DNA of 8,786 nt. Origin: Bacillota bacterium. Lineage in GTDB: Bacteria; Bacillota; Clostridia; Oscillospirales; Oscillospiraceae. The translations under genes were made by a program, and so were the position numbers. Within the stretch, counting starts at the first letter, position 1. Each line of letters begins with the position of its first letter. Positions 4,875 through 8,786 of this stretch are shown here, in pieces. The stretch lies in NCBI GenBank assembly GCA_029268085.1, contig JAJUHD010000105.1, positions 1 through 8,786 on the forward strand. Direction: 5' to 3'. A model generated the notes under the pieces. That model made no database searches, was not told the DNA's origin, and worked only from the letters and a program-made list of their open reading frames with translations.

Positions 4875-4889
4875 CATTCATGTTATTCT
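4861..4889 (+). promoter_or_regulatory. Repressor promoter
   Basis: TTGCAT and TATTCT are 17 bases apart on the plus strand, upstream of the repressor ATG. The predicted start site would fall almost on the ribosome binding site (GAGGTG, 4896-4901), giving a very short leader, so the exact position is uncertain. Confidence 0.45.
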
Positions 4890-4907
4890 TTGCATGAGGT
4901 GTTTAAT

Positions 4908-5345
4908 ATGACGATAGGACAAAGAATTAAGGCGCGCCGGAAAGAACTTGGCATATCAGCAGAAAAACTCGCCGAGTCTTTAGGCATCTCACCTGCAACT
5001 GTATATAGATATGAAAAGGGCGACATAGAAAAAATGCCTGGTGATTTGCTTGAGCCTTTAGCAAAAGCATTATATACCACTCCCGCTTTTCTTATGGGTT
5101 GGGATGATAAAGGGCTGTCGGAACTATCGAATTTACTTGAATTAGCCGCTAATGATAATCGCCTTGAATTGGCGACAGATATATTAAAAGAGCTAAGGCA
5201 AAAAAGAGTTTCAAGTGAAGACATAAAGGCTGCCTTTTGGGGTGGGGACAAAGACTTGTCGCAAGAAGATATTGACGAGCTTTGGGATGATGTGAAAGAT
5301 TACGCTCGCTATAAGGCCGAGCAGAAAAAGAGGCGAAAGCAATGA
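4908..5345 (+). CDS. ImmR-like XRE-family phage repressor
   Basis: The 145-aa protein starts MTIGQRIKARRKELGISAEK, with a Cro/C1 helix-turn-helix at residues 17-38 (recognition helix SPATVYRYEKG). The C-terminal half is helical and charged, without the Ser-Lys peptidase domain of LexA or lambda CI. It therefore cannot self-cleave and instead pairs with the ImmA/IrrE peptidase directly downstream. This matches ImmR of ICEBs1. The start at 4908 has GAGGTG six bases upstream; the longer frame from 4827 crosses the promoter and operators and was rejected. Expected targets are the five palindromic operators. The stop overlaps the ATG of the peptidase gene (ATGA), so both are made together. Confidence 0.85.
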   Translation: MTIGQRIKARRKELGISAEKLAESLGISPATVYRYEKGDIEKMPGDLLEPLAKALYTTPAFLMGWDDKGLSELSNLLELAANDNRLELATDILKELRQKRVSSEDIKAAFWGGDKDLSQEDIDELWDDVKDYARYKAEQKKRRKQ

Positions 5346-5749
5346 CAGACCCACAGGAACTTTATATATTTGCCGAACAGCGGGGCATTGATGTTGATTG
5401 GTTTCCGATGAACAAAGCGGAATCTATCTCTATGCCATTATCGACCGGAGGCTATGGGATTGCCATTGATCCTTGGCGTCTGCGGTCAACAGCGGACGAG
5501 AATGTTAAACTCGCTCACGAACTGGGACATTGCGAGACTGGCTGCTTTTATAATTCTTATTCGTCGTTTGATGTGCGCGGCAAAAGTGAGCGCCGCGCCA
5601 ATAAATGGGCAATAAAAAAGCTCATCCCTAAGGACGAGTTGGATAAGGCAGTGCGGCGCGGAAGCACGGAAGTCTGGGAGCTCGCCGAAGAATTTGGCGT
5701 AACCGAAGACTTCATGCGAATGGCTGTTAATTATTATAAGGAAAAATAA
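5342..5749 (+). CDS. ImmA/IrrE-family metallopeptidase (anti-repressor)
   Basis: The 135-aa protein carries the zinc motif HELGH at residues 59-63, with catalytic Glu60 and zinc ligands His59 and His63. A Glu in SERRANKWA (Glu83) is a likely third ligand. In ICEBs1 and phage phi105 relatives, ImmA cleaves the partner repressor ImmR after DNA damage or quorum signals, which releases the early promoter. The gene overlaps the repressor by four bases (ATGA) and precedes the integrase by 46 bases, a standard order. The C-terminal helices (EVWELAEEFGVTEDFMRMAV) resemble the helical tail of the family. The length is normal and no key residue is missing. The signal that activates it cannot be read from sequence. 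Confidence 0.9.
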   Translation: MTDPQELYIFAEQRGIDVDWFPMNKAESISMPLSTGGYGIAIDPWRLRSTADENVKLAHELGHCETGCFYNSYSSFDVRGKSERRANKWAIKKLIPKDELDKAVRRGSTEVWELAEEFGVTEDFMRMAVNYYKEK

Positions 5750-5795
5750 TTGACGTTAATCGGAAATTCAGCAAGGGTTTAGCCGGAGGAGTACC

Positions 5796-6836
5796 ATGCC
5801 AAAGAAATCCAAATATTACGTCCGCCCTGACGGACTTCACGAAACCATTCGGAAAATAGATGGCAAGCGAGTGGCTTTTCGCGGCAGAACCGACGCGGAA
5901 GTTGAGAAAAAGATGATAGCTTTTCGCGGACAAATTGAAAAGGGCCGTTTGTTTAAAGACGTAGAAGCCGACTGGGAAAATCAATGCTGGCCTAAGCTCT
6001 CTCCAAACACGCTTAGAAACTATTGCACACCGGCTCAGGTCTGGGTAGACGAATTCGGCGAAAATTATATCAAGGAGATAACCCCCGCCGACATTGATAA
6101 AGTTTTAAAGCGAATTGCCATAACCCATGCACAGAAGACGGTCAACGCCTATAAGCTCGTAATTAACCTCATTATGAGACAGGCAATAATCTCCGGCGAT
6201 ATAACCGTGAATCCGGTAGACGCTATAGCCGTACCGAAAGGCAAACCCAAAAAGCCTCGTGAATTACCGATTGATAAGGACATAGAAAAAATAAAAAAGA
6301 CCGCGGATAATCCTTACGGTCTATTGCACATATTCATCTATTACACCGGCGTTCGAAAGGGCGAGGCTCTCGCCTTGCAGTTCAAGGATATTGACCGTGA
6401 GGCATTTGTAATTAGAATATCAAAGTCATTATATTACGATCCGTCCATACCAAAAATCAAGGAGCCAAAAACGGCTGCGGGCGTTCGTCTTGTGCCTATT
6501 CTCACGCCTTTGCTCGAATACCTGCCGGAGGGAGAACCCGACGAATATGTTTTCCCTCTTGAGTATAAGACTACAATGGAACGGCATTTGAGAGCTTACC
6601 GCGCAAAGGCAGGTATCGCTTGCACATTGCATCAGCTTCGCCACGCCTATGCCACAACATTGTATGAAGCCGGAATAGACGTAAAAGAAGCTCAGGCGCT
6701 GCTGGGACATGCCTCTGTTCAAATGACGATGGACATCTATACTCATATCAGAAATACACGAATGGAAACTGCAAAAAACAAGCTAAATGAATATCTAAAA
6801 ACACAGTCAGAACACAGTAATCCATCTAATGCTTGA
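5796..6836 (+). CDS. int: Tyrosine-recombinase integrase
   Basis: The 346-aa protein has a short arm-binding N-terminal domain (residues about 5-50), a core-binding SAM-like domain (about 55-140) and a catalytic domain (about 155-335). The active residues are visible: Arg187 in TGVRKGE, a beta-hairpin Lys near 222-225, His279 and Arg282 in HQLRHAYATT, His305 in LLGHAS and the nucleophile Tyr315 in DIYTHI. GGAGGAG lies four bases before the ATG. It cuts and rejoins DNA at the attachment site, which lies 20 bases after its stop at the tRNA end (6857-6880). It follows immA on the same strand with no clear promoter between, so it may be expressed from the repressor transcript. The gene looks intact. 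Confidence 0.95.
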   Translation: MPKKSKYYVRPDGLHETIRKIDGKRVAFRGRTDAEVEKKMIAFRGQIEKGRLFKDVEADWENQCWPKLSPNTLRNYCTPAQVWVDEFGENYIKEITPADIDKVLKRIAITHAQKTVNAYKLVINLIMRQAIISGDITVNPVDAIAVPKGKPKKPRELPIDKDIEKIKKTADNPYGLLHIFIYYTGVRKGEALALQFKDIDREAFVIRISKSLYYDPSIPKIKEPKTAAGVRLVPILTPLLEYLPEGEPDEYVFPLEYKTTMERHLRAYRAKAGIACTLHQLRHAYATTLYEAGIDVKEAQALLGHASVQMTMDIYTHIRNTRMETAKNKLNEYLKTQSEHSNPSNA

Positions 6837-6856
6837 TAGTTCTACATTGAATTACA

Positions 6857-6880
6857 GTTCAAATCCCGACACTCCGACCA
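6857..6880 (+). other. Attachment junction: displaced tRNA 3' end
   Basis: The sequence reads as the 3' end of a tRNA: T-loop TTCAAAT, T-stem CCCGA, acceptor strand CACTCCG, discriminator A and encoded CCA. The preceding bases (TACAG) cannot pair with the T-stem, so the 5' side is not tRNA. This is the usual result of a tyrosine integrase recombining inside a tRNA gene: the intact copy is rebuilt at the other end of the element, off the left edge. A G72 (implying C1) with discriminator A73 is characteristic of tRNA-Pro, so tRNA-Pro is the likely target. The identity is inferred. Confidence 0.75.
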
Positions 6881-6887
6881 CAATTGT

Positions 6888-6920
6888 AAAATCCCGCAGT
6901 CATTGTGACTGCGGGATTTT
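6888..6920 (+). terminator. Rho-independent terminator after the tRNA end
   Basis: A perfect 15-bp stem (6888-6902 with 6906-6920) closes on the loop TTG, and a T-run follows (ATTTTTT). It lies eight bases past the tRNA CCA, so it is probably the original tRNA terminator. It now also insulates the integrase transcript. The A-rich left arm makes it potentially bidirectional. Confidence 0.85.
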
Positions 6921-7000
6921 TTCATTTTCTCTGGCATTTTCAGCGGTTCAAAGGTTTATATACTCTGCGAGAGAACAAACAATCATGCGGCATAAAACAC

Positions 7001-7051
7001 TTTTCATTAGTGTTTTGAAAAAAATTTTGCTAGCAAAAACGCTAATGAAAA
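7001..7051. repeat. Nested inverted repeats
   Basis: TTTTCATTAGTGTTTT (7001-7016) pairs with AAAACGCTAATGAAAA (7036-7051) with one G-T exception. The inner part overlaps a perfect palindrome TTTTGCTAGCAAAA (7025-7038). The left arm also takes part in a second, shorter hairpin with AAAACACT (6993-7000) and AGTGTTTT (7009-7016). Alternative folds are therefore possible. Confidence 0.65.
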
Positions 7052-7103
7052 TGCCCGCCATTATGATGCGCAAATGACAGAGCAACAAGAATTGAGAATT
7101 AAC

Positions 7104-7131
7104 AAGTCCTCGCATTAATGCGCGGGCTTTT
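7104..7131 (+). terminator. Terminator-like hairpin containing an operator-like core
   Basis: Arms 7104-7114 and 7119-7129 pair at ten of eleven positions as RNA on the plus strand (one G-U, one U-C mismatch), with loop TTAA and a following TTTTGCTTT. The stem contains CGCATTAATGCG, identical to the core of the phage operators. No plus-strand gene lies immediately upstream, so which transcript it ends is unclear. Confidence 0.45.
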
Positions 7132-7161
7132 GCTTTAGCGTACTAAAATGCAACGTTATTG

Positions 7162-8199
7162 TTATTCCGTATAGCCTGATAAATCCCGATAATCCCAGAC
7201 TCTGTTATACTCCTTCGTCACAGGATCCTTTATTACCTCGGACCTTCTGGTTTCCAGCAATTTGACAATTTCGTAAACGTCGATCCATATCTCGCTGTTG
7301 CACTCCTTCTGTGATTCGTCAAATATGAGCTGCATGCCGAAGTGCAGGTGCGTTGTATTTATGTTGTTCACATTCTCGCTAGTCGAGTAGCCGCTTCGAC
7401 CCATATAACCGATAACATCTCCAGCCTTTACGACGGAGCCGACCGCCAGATCCTTATGATATGGGAAATTTTTTCTCAGGTGTGCATAGTAGTAATATCT
7501 TTTTGAATCGAATGATCTTATGCCGATGCGCCATCCGCCGTATTGGTTCCAACCCATTGCCTCAACGAAGCCGCCCTCAACGGCAATGATAGGTGTTCCA
7601 ACCTGACCAATAAGATCATTACCGAGATGAGGTCTTGAGAAGCCATATGAACGTCTTTTGCCGAAATCAGAATAGTGGCTGTAATGAAAGCCTTTGGCGA
7701 TAGGTGAAAAAACCTTAAGGCCGTACCGCTGCTCCCAGTGCTTCCCTGCCTCGCTTTTGTCCGGTACTTCGACCTCGTATGCACCGACAAAGCCGGACAG
7801 AACGGCGCTGAAAGCCTCGTGGTAATAATTATAGTACTTTGAATCCGTCGTCAGCTCTCGGATTGTTTTGCCCGAATACAGCTTTTCGGCAATTTCATCC
7901 AGTTGCCTGTCCCTGTAGCCGCTGAAGTTATTTCCGTTTCTTGCAGCAAGACAAGCTAAAAGCTCAATAAAATTGAGTTTTACATCTTTATCCTGCGACG
8001 CGACATCGAGCGCAATCGCTTTTTTCATCGCTTCGCAGGGAACATTGAAATCGACCCATTTTATAAAGTCTTCTTTTGCCTCCTCATTTCCCTCCGCAAG
8101 ACAAAACGGCGCGCAGAAGGATGAGCCGGAAGAGACCAGCAAGCCGGCTATAATAATGCTTATCAATACTTTTTTTATTCTTTGCCGCAGCAAAACCAC
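7162..8199 (-). CDS. Secreted M23-family peptidase
   Basis: The 345-aa protein starts at a GTG with a basic N-terminus and a hydrophobic segment (residues 10-23), a signal peptide or membrane anchor. Residues about 45-150 form a helical domain common in clostridial relatives. The catalytic domain has HLGND (His191, Asp195), YYYAHL (His240) and HLHFG (His284, His286), the zinc and catalytic residues of LytM-type M23 enzymes. These cut peptide cross-links in peptidoglycan, or act as regulators when inactive; all key residues are present here. The start codon is uncertain: a TTG two codons later would also fit, with AGGG just upstream. It lies on the chromosomal side of the attachment site, so it is a host gene, unrelated to phage lysis. 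Confidence 0.85.
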   Translation of the reverse strand: MVLLRQRIKKVLISIIIAGLLVSSGSSFCAPFCLAEGNEEAKEDFIKWVDFNVPCEAMKKAIALDVASQDKDVKLNFIELLACLAARNGNNFSGYRDRQLDEIAEKLYSGKTIRELTTDSKYYNYYHEAFSAVLSGFVGAYEVEVPDKSEAGKHWEQRYGLKVFSPIAKGFHYSHYSDFGKRRSYGFSRPHLGNDLIGQVGTPIIAVEGGFVEAMGWNQYGGWRIGIRSFDSKRYYYYAHLRKNFPYHKDLAVGSVVKAGDVIGYMGRSGYSTSENVNNINTTHLHFGMQLIFDESQKECNSEIWIDVYEIVKLLETRRSEVIKDPVTKEYNRVWDYRDLSGYTE

Positions 8200-8297
8200 A
8201 CCCTGTCTGATGATGATTAAAAATTATCATGATATAACCGCAAGCGTTTATTATCGTGTATATGACTTTGTCGGCATATGCGACGTATCAAATTTTC

Positions 8298-8332
8298 TAT
8301 ATCATAACGGCGTTTTTCCGCGTTATGATATA
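8298..8332. repeat. 12-bp inverted repeat in the M23 upstream region
   Basis: TATATCATAACG (8298-8309) and CGTTATGATATA (8321-8332) are exact reverse complements around an 11-bp loop that can add two more C-G pairs. No T-run follows, so it is not an obvious terminator. It lies about 100 bases before the M23 start and could be a regulator site; a related TATATCAT occurs nearer the gene on the minus strand (8230-8237). Confidence 0.6.
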
Positions 8333-8381
8333 TTATTTCATTTTAGTTTTTCGGTATGCTTTCTATTTTTTGTATAAAAAA

Positions 8382-8403
8382 CCGCCGGACATTTCTCCGG
8401 CGG
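8382..8403 (-). terminator. Rho-independent terminator of the Tim44-like gene
   Basis: CCGCCGGA (8382-8389) pairs perfectly with TCCGGCGG (8396-8403). On the minus strand the stem is followed by a T-run (8381-8376), 18 bases after the stop of the zinc-ribbon gene. TTTT also follows on the plus strand, so it may work in both directions. Confidence 0.85.
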
Positions 8404-8420
8404 CCTTTTCAAATTATACA

Positions 8421-8786
8421 TCAAGTTCTTTGAGCGATACCCTTGATCTCGGAAATCACCCAGTCGTAGCTTTCGGCGTTTATAACGCTGTCGCAGTAGG
8501 GGCACTTCGCACTCTGGTTGATCTCCACGGGCGCGCCGCAATTCGGGCATTGGATGGAAACTGTGTCTTCTTTTCCATCGCCCGAAGGGCCAGGTGTCCT
8601 CATACCTTTCGAACGGATAAGCGTCCATTCATAGGTCATAAATTTTTCCGTGGTCTTCGAACCGCTGATTACCTTACCAGTTCTGTCGTTCGAAATATAG
8701 TCGATGATGCGAGTCTGAAGCTCGGCTACTATGGCATCGTTCGCTTCGTCGCTTCTCCAGCCAATTAGGTTGACCTCCAGAACTGC
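8421..8786 (-). CDS. Tim44-like domain protein with C-terminal zinc ribbon, 3' part
   Basis: The frame is open to the right edge, giving the last 121 residues; the start lies outside. The visible part begins AVLEVNLIGWRSDEANDAIV, runs through IIDYISNDRTGKVISGSKTT and FMTYEWTLIRS, and ends in a zinc ribbon with CPNC and CPYC (visible residues 80, 83, 95 and 98). This layout, a Tim44-like beta-sheet domain followed by a CxxC-CxxC ribbon and a YDWVISEIKGIAQRT tail, is one I know from clostridial proteins annotated as Tim44 domain-containing. The role is poorly known; membrane-associated protein handling is often suggested. It is a chromosomal gene on the same strand as the M23 gene, with its own terminator. 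Confidence 0.75.
   Translation of the reverse strand, partial: AVLEVNLIGWRSDEANDAIVAELQTRIIDYISNDRTGKVISGSKTTEKFMTYEWTLIRSKGMRTPGPSGDGKEDTVSIQCPNCGAPVEINQSAKCPYCDSVINAESYDWVISEIKGIAQRT

Larger units (their letters stand above)
6921..7161. other. Gene-free chromosomal spacer beside the attachment site
   Basis: Between the tRNA terminator and the M23 gene I see no convincing gene. The short plus-strand frame crossing this stretch begins inside the integrase end and runs through the tRNA remnant and terminator, so it is not coding. The spacer holds a nested inverted repeat (7001-7051) and a terminator-like hairpin (7104-7131). Confidence 0.6.

Noticed and set aside
4827..4907. Longer N-terminus for the repressor
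   Set aside because: It crosses the repressor promoter and operator O4; the ATG at 4908 has a proper ribosome binding site and starts a canonical helix-turn-helix protein.
5750..5795. Separate promoter for the integrase
   Set aside because: TTGACG occurs at 5750-5755, but no acceptable -10 lies 16-18 bases downstream.
6829..7077. Plus-strand 82-aa frame after the integrase
   Set aside because: It runs through the tRNA 3' end and its terminator hairpin, has no ribosome binding site and no recognisable composition.
7162..8199. M23 peptidase as a phage lysis enzyme or cargo gene
   Set aside because: It lies beyond the tRNA attachment border on the chromosomal side and has a signal sequence and the domain layout of clostridial host enzymes.
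8256..8768. Plus-strand 170-aa frame at the right end
   Set aside because: It lies antisense to the Tim44-like gene and crosses its terminator and the inverted repeat; no start signal or protein pattern supports it.

Overview
The window looks like the junction between a temperate phage-like element and the chromosome of a low-to-moderate GC Firmicute, most likely a clostridial anaerobe. I infer this from the ribosome binding sites (GGAGG type), from the protein families, and from two typically clostridial chromosomal genes on the right: a secreted M23 peptidase and a Tim44-like protein with a zinc ribbon. I could not run any database search, so all family names rest on motif recognition.

The element fills positions 1 to about 6857 and runs off the left edge. 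On the minus strand, a tightly packed early operon starts at a promoter near 4782-4810 and reads leftward. It encodes a Cro-like regulator, an excisionase-like DNA-binding protein, a 73-aa protein, a 33-aa membrane peptide, a small protein with a long overlap, a candidate single-strand annealing protein, a PD-(D/E)XK nuclease, a Cys-rich protein, a short replication-initiator-like protein, a G39P-like helicase loader, a Cys-rich 67-aa protein, a coiled-coil protein, a 49-aa protein and the start of an ASCH-like protein. Many junctions are ATGA or short overlaps, so translation is probably coupled. Functionally this is a recombination module (annealing protein plus nuclease) followed by an SPP1-like replication module (initiator, then helicase loader).

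On the plus strand from 4908 lie a repressor, an ImmA/IrrE metallopeptidase and a tyrosine integrase. This is the arrangement of ImmR-ImmA switches in ICEBs1 and related phages. The divergent control region (4739-4907) carries four copies of a 14-bp palindromic operator close to TCGCATTAATGCGA. A fifth copy lies inside the cro-like gene.

Twenty bases after the integrase is the 3' end of a tRNA gene (6857-6880), including the encoded CCA and followed by a perfect-stem terminator. Its 5' T-stem partner is missing, so this is the displaced tRNA end that marks the attachment junction. The acceptor sequence fits tRNA-Pro best. To its right is chromosome: a gene-poor stretch with nested palindromes (6921-7161), the M23 peptidase (minus strand), another spacer with a hairpin, and the 3' end of the Tim44-like gene (minus strand).

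The most unusual part is at 1281-1400. Three 11-bp tandem repeats sit in the last codons of the initiator gene, and about three 10-bp repeats lie just beyond the stop codon, next to an AT-rich stretch. This fits a replication origin overlapping its initiator gene. Since 11 is not a multiple of 3, losing one repeat would move translation into a second open frame and add a 34-aa tail.
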